Below, piece after piece: positions 15,164 to 23,102 of a DNA stretch of 33,108 nucleotides. Position numbers and translations under genes: made by a program. Where the stretch lies: the NCBI GenBank assembly GCA_019116305.1, contig DXBY01000301.1, positions 1-33,108 on the forward strand, read 5' to 3'. The notes beneath the pieces were generated by a model. That model had not been told where the DNA came from. It saw nothing but the letters and a program-made list of their open reading frames with translations, and did no database searches. This stretch comes from Candidatus Ruania gallistercoris (lineage in GTDB: Bacteria; Actinomycetota; Actinomycetes; Actinomycetales; Beutenbergiaceae). Within the stretch, counting starts at the first letter, position 1; each line of letters opens with the position of its first letter.

Positions 15164-15249
15164 CCCGGCGATGCCGCTGACCGCACCGATGCCGGCAGTG
15201 TCGAGCCCCGCGCGGAGCCGGCTGGGAACGAGGACGAGGACGGAGACTG

Positions 15250-16242
15250 ATGACCGAGCAGCACGAGGCCACGGTCCGCGCGGAGGATGCCCTCCAGGCA
15301 GCCGCCGTGCGGCCGGAGCCGACGCGTTCGGTGCGGAAGAGCTCGCCGCGCGCGATGAACAACGTCGATCGGCAGCGCCGGCGGCTCGCACTGCCGTTCC
15401 TGGCGGTGCCCTGTGTCTTGTTGGGTGCGTTGTTCGTGTTCCCGTTCTTCCAGACGATCTCGATGTCGATGACCGACTGGTTCGGTACCTTCCAGACGAC
15501 GAACTTCGTCGGGCTGCAGAACTACCAGGACCTGATCGCCGATGAGCTGTTCCGCAGCGCCATCCTGAACACGCTGCTGTACTTCGTGCTCTCGCTCGTG
15601 GTGCTCTTCCCGTTGGCGCTGTTCATCGCCTGGGGACTGCTGCGGACGCGGCGCACCCGGTCCTTCTACCAGCTGGCGATCTTCGCTCCCGCAGTGCTGT
15701 CCGTCTCTGTGGCCGGTGTGCTCTGGAAGTTCATCTACAACCCGAACTTCGGGATCATCAACACGGTGCTGGAGTCCATCGGGCTGGAGTCGTTGACCCG
15801 GCCGTGGTTGGGAGATCCGTCGACGGCGATGGTCGGCATCGTGATCGCGGTGATCTGGCACGGCATCGCGACCTGGATCATCCTCATCCTCGCCGGGTTG
15901 GACAGGATCCCGACCGAGCTGAACGAGGCTGCCTCCCTCGACGGCGCCTCGAGCTGGCAGGTGTTCAGTCGGGTGACCATGCCATTGCTCTGGCCGGTGC
16001 TCAGCACCCTCCTGGTGCTGTGGTTTATCGAGTCCATGCAGACGTTCGCCTTCATCTACGTCATGACCGACGGCGGCCCCTACGGATCGACGGAGGTGAT
16101 GGCCACATACATGTACCGGATGGCGTTCGACGGCCGGATGTTCGCCTACGGGTCCGCGATGGCGATTGTGATGACGGCCATCGTGCTCCTGATGAGCCTG
16201 ATCGGCGCGAAGCTACTGAGGAGTGACCGGTTTGACAGCTAG
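15250..16242 (+). CDS. Sugar ABC transporter permease, MalF type
   Basis: A 330-residue inner-membrane permease with a 40-residue cytoplasmic N-terminal tail followed by about six hydrophobic segments, the first being LALPFLAVPCVLLGALFVFP. The EAA loop that contacts the ATPase reads ELNEAASLDGASSWQVFSRV, followed by MPLLWPVLSTLLVL. It pairs with the next gene (11-base overlap) to form the channel. A GGAG site precedes ATG 15250. No ATPase is encoded nearby, which is normal for actinobacterial sugar importers that share an MsiK-type ATPase. Confidence 0.93.
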   Translation: MTEQHEATVRAEDALQAAAVRPEPTRSVRKSSPRAMNNVDRQRRRLALPFLAVPCVLLGALFVFPFFQTISMSMTDWFGTFQTTNFVGLQNYQDLIADELFRSAILNTLLYFVLSLVVLFPLALFIAWGLLRTRRTRSFYQLAIFAPAVLSVSVAGVLWKFIYNPNFGIINTVLESIGLESLTRPWLGDPSTAMVGIVIAVIWHGIATWIILILAGLDRIPTELNEAASLDGASSWQVFSRVTMPLLWPVLSTLLVLWFIESMQTFAFIYVMTDGGPYGSTEVMATYMYRMAFDGRMFAYGSAMAIVMTAIVLLMSLIGAKLLRSDRFDS

Positions 16243-17092
16243 CCCGATGCGCGGCATGACGCGGAACTTGCGCCGCCACCCGTTCGTGTACCTGGCCCTG
16301 ACCACGCATGCGCTCTTCAACGTGCTCTGCCTGATCTGGTTGCTCAGCACGTCCCTGAAAGACTCGGCCGAGATCATCGCGTCGAGTCCGTGGGCGCCGC
16401 CGGAGGCCGCGCTCACGGAGAACTACGCGCAGGCCTGGACCCTCGGGAACATGGGCACCTACCTGATGAACTCGGTGATCGTCACCACGATCTCCACTGC
16501 GGCAGTGCTCATCCTGGGAAGCCTCAGCGGGTACATCTTCGCCCGGGTCGACTTCCTCGGCCGGAACGTGCTCAAGGCGATCTTCATGGCGGCGATGATG
16601 ATCCCGCCGTTCGCGCTGGTCGTGCCGTTGTTCGATGCCCTCTCCTGGGCGTCATTGCTCAACACGCGTACCGGATTGATCCTGGTCTACGTGGCGATGC
16701 AGCTGCCGCTGACGACGTTCATCTTGACCTCCTTCCACCAGACGCTTCCGCTGGAGTTGGAGGAGTCCGCCGCGATCGAAGGTGCGTCGGCGAGCCAGAC
16801 GTTCCGCAGGATCGTGCTCCCCCTGACCGGACCTGCGCTCACCGCCTGTGGTGTGGTGAACGTGCTCAAGATCTGGAACGAGTTCATCTACGCGCTGACC
16901 TTCGTCCAGGACGACTCGACCTATACGCTGGCGGTCGGCATCTTCCGGCTGAGTCAGCTCGCCGACTACTCCTCGAATTGGGCGATTCTGTTCGCCGGGA
17001 TGGTGATCAGCATCCTGCCCGTCCTGGTGGTGTTCGGCTTCTTCCAGCGCAGGTTCTCCAGCGGTATCGCCCAAGGGGCGCTCAAGTTCTGA
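16232..17092 (+). CDS. Sugar ABC transporter permease, MalG type
   Basis: A 286-residue permease with six predicted membrane helices and the EAA loop ELEESAAIEGASASQTFRRIV. The Pro-rich periplasmic loop SSPWAPPEAALTENYAQAW is typical of MalG-like partners. I place the start at TTG 16232 because GAGGAG at 16218-16223 is 8 bases upstream; the alternative GTG 16223 overlaps that site. The start lies inside the end of the previous permease gene, so the two are translationally coupled and made in equal amounts. It ends 33 bases before the convergent esterase gene. Confidence 0.92.
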   Translation: MTASPMRGMTRNLRRHPFVYLALTTHALFNVLCLIWLLSTSLKDSAEIIASSPWAPPEAALTENYAQAWTLGNMGTYLMNSVIVTTISTAAVLILGSLSGYIFARVDFLGRNVLKAIFMAAMMIPPFALVVPLFDALSWASLLNTRTGLILVYVAMQLPLTTFILTSFHQTLPLELEESAAIEGASASQTFRRIVLPLTGPALTACGVVNVLKIWNEFIYALTFVQDDSTYTLAVGIFRLSQLADYSSNWAILFAGMVISILPVLVVFGFFQRRFSSGIAQGALKF

Positions 17093-17125
17093 TCCCACCG
17101 GACCGGGTCAGGCGTCAGGTGCCAA

Positions 17126-18304
17126 CTAGCGCACCCACCGGTCGCAGAAGTCCAGCCAGTGCTCCCAGTCGAACCGCTCCACGGAGTGTGCTCCTCGGCG
17201 CAGGTGGTAGCCCAGGGGGGCGCGTGCATCTCCACGCGTCCCGCCCGGTTCGGGGAAGCCGCCAGTGGGCCGGGGAAAGCCGTACAGCTCCCAGACCTGC
17301 CCGGCCTGCTGCCAGGAGAGGAACTCCCCCTCGGGATCGGCATTGGCGTCCTCGCTCGCGCTGGCCACATAGACCGGCCTCGGTGCGATGCACGCGAGCA
17401 GCTGGTGCTGGTCCACTGGCAAGGGCCGACCTGCGAGGACACCGCTGCTGAACGCCCGGGTGAACCAGTAGGGGCGGATCTGTGCCAAGATTTGCGGGGT
17501 CTCGCCGACAGGTCGAGACAACGCTGCACCCATACAGCCCGAATCGTTACTGATCGCTGCCGCGAACCGAGGATCGCCGGCCGCCGCCCACAAGGCCGTC
17601 TTACCCAGCCGGGAGTGACCGATCACAGTCACCCGGGACGGATCGACCTCCGGGACCATGCCCTGCTCAACGGTGTCCTGGAGACGGGACAGGACCCACG
17701 CCCACATCCCGATGGCACCCCACTGCGCCATCGGTCGATCGTCCAGCCCGGTGGCGGCGAGGGTCGGGTGCAGTCCGCGGGCAAAGACCCCCGTGTGGTC
17801 GGGGCCGACTTGCAGGTAGCTCATCGTGATCACCGCATAGCCACGGTCTGTAATGAGGTCGAGGGGCCATCGGTGCGCCAGCGAACCCCGGACTGGCGGG
17901 ATCTCGAACCGCTCCCGGAGGCCGTCGTAGTGGATCTGACCGGTCTCGGTGGGGTGGTCGATCCCGGTGCGTAGCACGGCCTCATCGGTGCTGCAGGTGT
18001 GGTTGCCACGGAAGTTGAGTCCCATGTACGCCGGGACTCCCGACGCTTCGCTCGGAAGGAGGACCAGAACGGTGGCGGTCAACGAGCCGTGGGGACCGGA
18101 AAAGGTCACCGCGATCTGCCGACGGATCGTGCCATCCCGGTTGCGCCCGTCCTCGAGGATCTGCCAGGAGGGCGTGACTCTACTCTCCGGTACGCGGCCG
18201 TAGACCTCGTCTCGGAACAGGTTCAGCACCTGCGACCGGGTACTCCTCTCCCAGGTGTGTCGGCTCTGCGGGTAGACGTGCTGCGGCTCGGCCAGCGCGG
18301 TCAT
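17126..18304 (-). CDS. CE15-like glucuronoyl esterase / alpha-beta hydrolase, no signal peptide
   Basis: A 392-residue alpha/beta hydrolase. The nucleophile elbow is GHSRLGKTALWAAAGDPRFAA, followed by ISNDSGCMGAALSRPVGE, then PYWFTRAF, the conserved LPVDQHQLLACIAPRPVYVASASED, and a late His in RRGAHSVERFDWEHWLDF. This series is characteristic of bacterial CE15 glucuronoyl esterases, often labelled acetylxylan esterase. They cleave esters between glucuronic acid side chains of xylan and alcohols such as lignin. Most CE15 enzymes are exported; this one starts MTALAEPQHVYPQSRHTWER with no signal sequence, so cytoplasmic action on an imported oligosaccharide is inferred. ATG 18304 has a strong GGAGGA site; a TTG at 18328 is rejected. 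It is divergent from nagB across a shared operator. Confidence 0.8.
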   Translation of the reverse strand: MTALAEPQHVYPQSRHTWERSTRSQVLNLFRDEVYGRVPESRVTPSWQILEDGRNRDGTIRRQIAVTFSGPHGSLTATVLVLLPSEASGVPAYMGLNFRGNHTCSTDEAVLRTGIDHPTETGQIHYDGLRERFEIPPVRGSLAHRWPLDLITDRGYAVITMSYLQVGPDHTGVFARGLHPTLAATGLDDRPMAQWGAIGMWAWVLSRLQDTVEQGMVPEVDPSRVTVIGHSRLGKTALWAAAGDPRFAAAISNDSGCMGAALSRPVGETPQILAQIRPYWFTRAFSSGVLAGRPLPVDQHQLLACIAPRPVYVASASEDANADPEGEFLSWQQAGQVWELYGFPRPTGGFPEPGGTRGDARAPLGYHLRRGAHSVERFDWEHWLDFCDRWVR

Positions 18305-18321
18305 GGTGCTCCTCCGGTTGC

Positions 18322-18351
18322 TTGCCAATCCTCCAGCCTGTCTGACATGCT
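18322..18351 (+). promoter_or_regulatory. Candidate promoter of the nagB-like gene
   Basis: TTGCCA, 18 bases, CATGCT. The predicted start near 18358 falls inside operator O2. It is weaker than the opposing esterase promoter. Confidence 0.35.
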
Positions 18352-18375
18352 AGATGCAACCGATTGCAAAGGCAA
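18347..18375 (-). promoter_or_regulatory. Promoter of the CE15-like esterase gene
   Basis: On the minus strand TTGCCT (18375-18370), 17 bases, TAGCAT (18352-18347). Operator O2 lies entirely within the spacer between -35 and -10, a classic repressor position. Confidence 0.6.
18355..18368. promoter_or_regulatory. LacI-family operator O2 (TGCAACCGATTGCA)
   Basis: Exact reverse complement of the core of operator O1 at 13638-13651. It sits between the divergent esterase and nagB-like genes and overlaps both predicted promoters, so one bound repressor would silence both. Confidence 0.75.
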
Positions 18376-18411
18376 GATCGGCATACTTCGACCAAGGGTG
18401 CAGGTGGAACG

Positions 18412-19206
18412 ATGTCAATCGCGGAGTGGGATCCCGTCGCTGGTGGCGTGCATGCCGGCGCGTCTGCTGCTGCGGCAGGGCGCGCAGCCGGAGAGCGTGC
18501 CGCCGAGCTGCTCCGCGATGCGTTGCGCCGCAAAGACCGCGCACGGGTCATCTTCGCCAGTGCACCATCCCAGGACGTGTGCGTCCGGACCCTGACCGCC
18601 GCTCCGGACATCGACTGGAGTCGCGTGCAATCGATGCACCTCGACGAGTACCGCGGGATCGAAGAGACCAATCCTGCGGCGTTCGGGCAGTGGCTCGCGG
18701 ACCGGCTGCCGGAGTCGGCGCACGGCGGTCTGGAGCGGATCAGCCCACACAGTTCCAGTGACGAGGAGAGTAGCCGATACACCGAACTGCTGACCGCGGG
18801 CCCGATCGACCTGGTCTGTCTGGGTATCGGCGTCAACGGGCACATCGCCTTCAACGAACCCGGCGACACTGATTTCCGTTCGACCGTCATGATCCGCGAG
18901 GTCGCACTCACGCACGCCTCCCGGAAGCAGCAGGTGGACGAGGATCTCTTCCCAGCGCTTGAGCAGGTGCCGACCCACGCACTGTCCTTGACCGTGCCAG
19001 CGATCCTGCGTGGCGACTCCCTGGTGGTCACCGTGCTCGGCCGCGCCAAGGCCGCGGCGGCGGCGTCAGCCCTGACCGGCCCGGTCACGCCCGACCTCCC
19101 GGCCAGTGCCCTGCGCACCCACCAGGACGTCGCCGTCTTCCTCGACGACCAAGCAGCGGCCGCACTACCCGCGGACTTGCGTACCTCGAGGATCGAGAGT
19201 GGCTGA
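18412..19206 (+). CDS. nagB: Glucosamine-6-phosphate deaminase-like protein
   Basis: A 264-residue member of the NagB/6-phosphogluconolactonase fold. Active-site strings are SMHLDEYRGI (general acid/base Asp-Glu region) and CLGIGVNGHIAFNEPGD (the catalytic His loop), both hallmarks of NagB, which converts glucosamine-6-phosphate to fructose-6-phosphate and ammonia. The start at ATG 18412 has AGGTGG 4 bases upstream; a longer frame would run through the operator. No nagA or kinase gene is visible, so they must be elsewhere. No DasR-type site was seen; control appears to be by the LacI-type operator instead. A NagB-like enzyme on another amino sugar phosphate is possible. Confidence 0.85.
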   Translation: MSIAEWDPVAGGVHAGASAAAAGRAAGERAAELLRDALRRKDRARVIFASAPSQDVCVRTLTAAPDIDWSRVQSMHLDEYRGIEETNPAAFGQWLADRLPESAHGGLERISPHSSSDEESSRYTELLTAGPIDLVCLGIGVNGHIAFNEPGDTDFRSTVMIREVALTHASRKQQVDEDLFPALEQVPTHALSLTVPAILRGDSLVVTVLGRAKAAAAASALTGPVTPDLPASALRTHQDVAVFLDDQAAAALPADLRTSRIESG

Positions 19207-19228
19207 ACGGACTGGTCGGCCCGCCCCG

Positions 19229-19238
19229 CGTACGTACG
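19229..19238. promoter_or_regulatory. 10-base palindrome CGTACGTACG upstream of dapE
   Basis: A perfect palindrome lying 19 bases before the dapE -10 box, roughly over the -35 region. It may be an operator; symmetry and position are the only evidence. Confidence 0.2.
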
Positions 19239-19257
19239 GCGTCGGCATCGGGACCGA

Positions 19258-19263
19258 TATCCT
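19258..19263 (+). promoter_or_regulatory. -10 box (TATCCT) of dapE, leaderless type
   Basis: TATCCT, 6 bases, then ATG 19270. No Shine-Dalgarno is present. Confidence 0.5.
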
Positions 19264-19269
19264 CGAGTA

Positions 19270-20394
19270 ATGCCCGCGTCAGCCACCCTGCCCGATCCGC
19301 GCGAGGTGGATGTCCTCACCCTCACCCAGGCGATCTGCGACCTGCCCAGTGTCAGCGGCGAGGAAACGGTGATCGCCGATGCCGTGCAGGCCCTGCTGCG
19401 CACCTGCGACCACCTGCGCGTGGACCGGGATGGGGACACGGTGCTGGCGCGCACCGAGCTCGGCCGGTCGCGCCGGGTGGTGGTCGCGGGGCACCTGGAC
19501 ACCGTGCCGCTGGCCGACAACCTGCCCACCCAGCGCCGCACCGACGGCGGGCGCGAGGTGCTCTGGGGCCGAGGCACCGTGGATATGAAGGGTGGGGTGG
19601 CGATGGCGCTGCACACCGCGGTCACGCTGCCCGATCCGGCCGTGGACGTCACCTGGGTGTTCTACGACCACGAGGAGGTGGCCGCCGACCTGAACGGGCT
19701 GGGCCGGGTCGCCCGCCACCACCCGGACTGGTTGACGGCGGACTTCGCCGTGCTCGGTGAACCCACCGGGGGAGGGATCGAGGGCGGCTGCAACGGCACG
19801 TTGCGGGTGGAGGTGCGCACCACCGGGACCACGGCGCACTCGGCCAGAGCCTGGCGGGGGCACAATGCGATCCACGACGCCGCCGAGGTGCTCACCCGGT
19901 TGGCGAGCTACACCCCCGCAGAGGTGGAGGTGGACGGTCTGGTCTACCGGGAGGGGCTGAACGCGGTGGCCATCACCGGCGGCATCGCCACCAACATGAT
20001 CCCGGACGAATGCGTGGTGACGGTCAACTACCGGTTCGCCCCCTCCCGCACGGTGGCGGGGGCGCTGGGGCATGTCCGCGAGGTCTTCGACGGTTTCGAG
20101 GTGGAACTGGCGGATGCCGCGAGCGGTGCGCGCCCCGGACTGGACGATCCGCTGGCCGCCGAGTTCGCCGCTGCGGTCACCGCCGTCACCGGTGGGCGGC
20201 CGGGCCCGAAGTACGGCTGGACCGATGTCGCCCGGTTCGCCGAGCTGAGCGTACCGGCGGTGAACTTCGGCCCCGGGGACCCGGGGCTGGCGCATGCCGA
20301 CGACGAGCATGTCCCCATCGACCAGATCCACTCCTGCACCACGGCCCTGCGGGCCTGGCTGAGCGGACCGACCCCTGTGCGCCCACCGGCGTGA
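19270..20394 (+). CDS. dapE: Succinyl-diaminopimelate desuccinylase
   Basis: A 374-residue M20-family zinc hydrolase that releases diaminopimelate from N-succinyl-LL-DAP in lysine and peptidoglycan synthesis. Metal and catalytic residues are visible: GHLDTVP (His75, Asp77), GTVDMKGG (Asp105), DHEEV (Glu135/Glu136), LGEPTGGGIEGGCNGT and a C-terminal LAHADDEHVP with the last histidine ligand. The dimerisation domain carries TTAHSARAWRGHNAIH. Length and motif spelling fit actinobacterial DapE well. The mRNA is probably leaderless. The LOG-family gene follows 14 bases downstream. Confidence 0.93.
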   Translation: MPASATLPDPREVDVLTLTQAICDLPSVSGEETVIADAVQALLRTCDHLRVDRDGDTVLARTELGRSRRVVVAGHLDTVPLADNLPTQRRTDGGREVLWGRGTVDMKGGVAMALHTAVTLPDPAVDVTWVFYDHEEVAADLNGLGRVARHHPDWLTADFAVLGEPTGGGIEGGCNGTLRVEVRTTGTTAHSARAWRGHNAIHDAAEVLTRLASYTPAEVEVDGLVYREGLNAVAITGGIATNMIPDECVVTVNYRFAPSRTVAGALGHVREVFDGFEVELADAASGARPGLDDPLAAEFAAAVTAVTGGRPGPKYGWTDVARFAELSVPAVNFGPGDPGLAHADDEHVPIDQIHSCTTALRAWLSGPTPVRPPA

Positions 20395-20408
20395 GGAAGG
20401 CGAATGCG

Positions 20409-21224
20409 ATGACCGAGAACAGCATCCCGGAGCGGCGCAGCGACTACCTGCGTGGTCCGGTCCGACTGCGCGGGCGACTGATTCCCGAGAAGACCACCGA
20501 CGAACGGCTGCTCGAACCGGGCCAGGAAGCCGACTGGCTGCACTCCGACCCCTGGCGGGTGCTGCGGATCCAGTCCGAGTTCGTCGAGGGGTTCGGGGCG
20601 CTTGCCGAGCTCGGTCCGGCGATCAGTGTGTTCGGGTCCGCACGACTGAAGTCCGGGGAACCGGAGTACGAGCTGGCGGTACAGGTGGCCCGGCACATCG
20701 TCGAGCGGGACCACGCCGTGATCACCGGTGGCGGACCGGGCATCATGGAGGCGGCGAACAAGGGGGCCGCCGAGGGTGGCGGGGTCTCCGTCGGCCTGGG
20801 CATCGAGCTGCCGTTCGAGCAGGGCATGAACGAGTACGTGGACCTGGGGGTGAACTTCCGCTACTTCTTCGCCCGGAAGACGATGTTCGTGAAGTACGCC
20901 CAGGGGTTCATCGTGCTCCCCGGTGGTTTCGGCACCCTGGACGAGCTGTTCGAGGCGCTCACCCTGGTGCAGACCCGGAAGGTGAAGCTGTTCCCGATCG
21001 TGCTCATCGGCACCGAGTTCTGGGGCGGGCTGCTGGACTGGTTGCGCACGGTGCTCGCCACCCGGGGCACCATCTCCGCGCACGACCTGGACCTGGTGCA
21101 CCTGACCGACGACCCGGCCGAGGCCGTGGACGTGGTGATCGAGGCGAACCGTAGCCGCCGACGTGCCGAGATGGCCGCTGCCGCCGATGCCGCCGCCGAG
21201 GCTGCCCACGGCGGTCCGGAGTAG
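20409..21224 (+). CDS. LOG family protein (TIGR00730 type, possible nucleoside monophosphate phosphoribohydrolase)
   Basis: A 271-residue Rossmann-like protein with the two LOG signatures: GGGPGIMEAANKGA and PGGFGTLDELFEAL. LOG enzymes release a base from nucleoside 5'-monophosphates, including cytokinin ribotides. This longer version with an N-terminal extension (RGRLIPEKTTDERLLE) is common in actinobacteria just downstream of dapE, and its own substrate has not been settled as far as I know. ATG 20409 has GAGGAAGG 8 bases upstream. The C-terminus is Ala-rich. Confidence 0.9.
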   Translation: MTENSIPERRSDYLRGPVRLRGRLIPEKTTDERLLEPGQEADWLHSDPWRVLRIQSEFVEGFGALAELGPAISVFGSARLKSGEPEYELAVQVARHIVERDHAVITGGGPGIMEAANKGAAEGGGVSVGLGIELPFEQGMNEYVDLGVNFRYFFARKTMFVKYAQGFIVLPGGFGTLDELFEALTLVQTRKVKLFPIVLIGTEFWGGLLDWLRTVLATRGTISAHDLDLVHLTDDPAEAVDVVIEANRSRRRAEMAAAADAAAEAAHGGPE

Positions 21225-21228
21225 ACCG

Positions 21229-21474
21229 GTGGGCTGGGTGACACCGGTGACCTGGATGCTGCTCGCGGCAGCTGTGGTCGTGCTCGTGGTCGCGGCGCTC
21301 GTCTCGGCTGGGCGATGGCCGGCCTGGCTGCCCGCACCCAGGTCGCAGCGGCGGTGGAGTGGGCATCCTTTGGAGGCGTCGGGTGCCTCTGGCATAGAAT
21401 GGGGTCAGCAACGCGTTTCAACCGAACAGATCAGGGAGCACGCCCATGGCCGCCATGAAGCCCAGGACCGGTGA
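21229..21474 (+). CDS. Small single-pass membrane ORF (81 aa), uncertain
   Basis: GTG 21229, four bases after the LOG-family gene, opens an 81-residue frame with one clear hydrophobic segment (TWMLLAAAVVVLVVAALVSAGRW, about residues 8-30) and a polar tail. From memory, many Micrococcales have at this spot a small membrane protein with one helix followed by a DivIVA-like segment. Only the helix is recognisable here, and the tail runs through the DUF3117 promoter and 28 bases into that gene. It may be a degenerate remnant, a real short membrane protein, or chance. Confidence 0.35.
   Translation: MGWVTPVTWMLLAAAVVVLVVAALVSAGRWPAWLPAPRSQRRWSGHPLEASGASGIEWGQQRVSTEQIREHAHGRHEAQDR
21395..21400 (+). 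promoter_or_regulatory. -10 box (TAGAAT) of the DUF3117 gene
   Basis: TAGAAT followed by a leader of about 39 bases containing AGGGAG 7 bases before ATG 21446. Unlike most genes here, this one has a real 5' leader. Confidence 0.5.
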
Positions 21475-21613
21475 CGGACCGCTCGAGGTCACCAAGGAGG
21501 GCCGGGGGATCATCATGCGTGTCCCGCTGGAAGGCGGAGGTCGGTTGGTCGTGGAGCTCAAGCCGACCGAGGCGAGTGAGCTGAGCACCGCACTCAACGC
21601 CGTCGCCGACTGA
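21446..21613 (+). CDS. DUF3117 family protein (55 aa)
   Basis: A 55-residue protein reading MAAMKPRTGDGPLEVTKEG, then RGIIMRVPLEGGGRLVVEL, then KPTEASELSTALNAVAD. This is the near-invariant DUF3117 family of actinobacteria. It forms a small beta-strand-rich protein of unknown function, usually single copy. It has its own -10 box and a strong ribosome site (AGGGAG), suggesting high expression. It is convergent with the cardiolipin synthase gene, with only 17 bases between the stops. Confidence 0.92.
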   Translation: MAAMKPRTGDGPLEVTKEGRGIIMRVPLEGGGRLVVELKPTEASELSTALNAVAD

Positions 21614-21630
21614 TCCCGGCGCGACCGGCC

Positions 21631-23082
21631 TCACATCAGTGCTGAGGTCAGTCGCATCAGGTTGTCCAGCCACTTCTCCCGGCGAGGGCGCTGCAGCCAC
21701 TCCGGCAGGGTGAGTTCGCGGCTGTTCTGGCGGTAGCCGTCCTGGACGGTGCGCAGGTCGGTGACCAGGTGGTCGCCGACCAGCATCACCATCAGTTCCA
21801 TGTGCAGGCTCAGCGAGCGGATGTCCATGTTGGACGTGCCGATGATGGCAACATCGTCGTCGATGCTCAGGTGCTTGGCATGCAGCACGGTCGGCGCCCG
21901 GTACAGGTAGATGCGCACCCCGGCCCGGAGCAGCTCCTCGTAGTAGGAACGCTGGGCGTGGAAAACCATGAACTGGTCGCTGATCTCGGCCACGAACAGC
22001 TCCACCTCCAGTCCGCGCGCCGCCGCTGTGACCATCGCCTTCTGGATGGTCTCGTCCGGGACGAAGTACGGGCTGGTGATGCTGATCCGGCGGCGGGCGT
22101 TGTGGATCGCCGCTGCGAACAGCTTGAGGTTGTTGTCGTTGTCGAAGCTGGGGCCGCTGGGCAGCACCTGCGCGTCGAGCAGCGCAGGGGCGGTGGCCGG
22201 CACCGCGGAGTAGTCCAACGGCAGCAGCTCATCGGTCTCGGAGTACCAGTCGGTGACGAACACCGCGTCCAGCTCCCGCACGACCGGACCCTGCATCCGC
22301 ATCATCAGCTCGTGCCAGTGCAGGCCCCGGCGCAGGGCCTTCCGCTTGTGATAATGATCAGCGATCATGTTCATCGACCCGGTGTGGCCAACCACTCCGT
22401 CGATGACCACCAGCTTGCGGTGGTTGCGCAGGTCCAGGCGCCGGCCGGAGCGGATCGGGCTCACCGGCAGCATCATCCTCAGCTCCGCACCCATCTCGGT
22501 GAGGATGCGTGCCGTGCGCCGGCGGTAGGGGTAGGTGAGTGCGGACAGGTGGTCCACCAGCACCCGCACCGTCACCCCCCGACGACGTGCCCGGGCCAGT
22601 GCGTCGAAGAACGGTGCGGTGGTCTCGTCGTGGGTGAGGATGAAGAACTCCACGTGCACGTACTGCTCGGCCCGGTCGATGTCGGCGACCATCGCGGCGA
22701 TCATCGCCTCGTACTCGCCGATCAGGTCCACCCGGTTGTTCGGCAGCATCGGCAGCGAGCCGAGCGTGCGGTTCAGCTGCACCACTGTGGGCAGCCAGTC
22801 CGGCCACGGTGAGCTGTGCGTCAGCCGGTCCAGGTCGCCGGGGGTGCGGGCCAGGATCTGGTCGGTGACGAACTGCTGCTTCTCCCGCCGGTCCCGGGGC
22901 AGCTTCGCCGTACCGATGAGCAGATAGGCGGCCACACCCAGCAGCGGAATGAACAGCACCACCAGCAGCCAGGCGACCGCCGAGGACGGCTTCCGGTTCG
23001 CCGAGACCGAGGTCGCGGTCACGAAGATCACCACCAGATGGGCGACCAGCAGCGTCACCGACCAGGGAGTCACCTCCGACAT
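21631..23082 (-). CDS. cls: Cardiolipin synthase, PLD type
   Basis: A 483-residue membrane enzyme joining two phosphatidylglycerols, or using a related donor, to make cardiolipin. Two N-terminal helices (SVTLLVAHLVVIFVTATSV and VAWLLVVLFIPLLGVAAYLL; PLDc_N region) precede two phospholipase D HKD motifs: NHRKLVVIDGVVGHTGSMN and LHAKHLSIDDDVAIIGTSNMD. It starts 20 bases after the O-methyltransferase stop on the same strand, so they are probably co-transcribed. Actinobacteria also have CDP-alcohol-type synthases, so this may not be the only route. Confidence 0.92.
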   Translation of the reverse strand: MSEVTPWSVTLLVAHLVVIFVTATSVSANRKPSSAVAWLLVVLFIPLLGVAAYLLIGTAKLPRDRREKQQFVTDQILARTPGDLDRLTHSSPWPDWLPTVVQLNRTLGSLPMLPNNRVDLIGEYEAMIAAMVADIDRAEQYVHVEFFILTHDETTAPFFDALARARRRGVTVRVLVDHLSALTYPYRRRTARILTEMGAELRMMLPVSPIRSGRRLDLRNHRKLVVIDGVVGHTGSMNMIADHYHKRKALRRGLHWHELMMRMQGPVVRELDAVFVTDWYSETDELLPLDYSAVPATAPALLDAQVLPSGPSFDNDNNLKLFAAAIHNARRRISITSPYFVPDETIQKAMVTAAARGLEVELFVAEISDQFMVFHAQRSYYEELLRAGVRIYLYRAPTVLHAKHLSIDDDVAIIGTSNMDIRSLSLHMELMVMLVGDHLVTDLRTVQDGYRQNSRELTLPEWLQRPRREKWLDNLMRLTSALM

Positions 23083-23102
23083 CGCAGCCCCCCGCCCGCC
23101 GG

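Noticed and set aside
13688-15391. 567-residue minus-strand open frame opposite the binding-protein gene
   Set aside because: No family features; the plus strand encodes a clear Tat lipoprotein with promoter and ribosome site.
20028-21395. 455-residue minus-strand frame opposite the LOG gene
   Set aside because: Shadow of dapE and the LOG gene; low-complexity and without motifs.
21407-21420. Possible third LacI-type operator (AGCAACGCGTTTCA) in the DUF3117 leader
   Set aside because: The centre is GC rather than CG and the outer bases do not match the 13638/18355 core.
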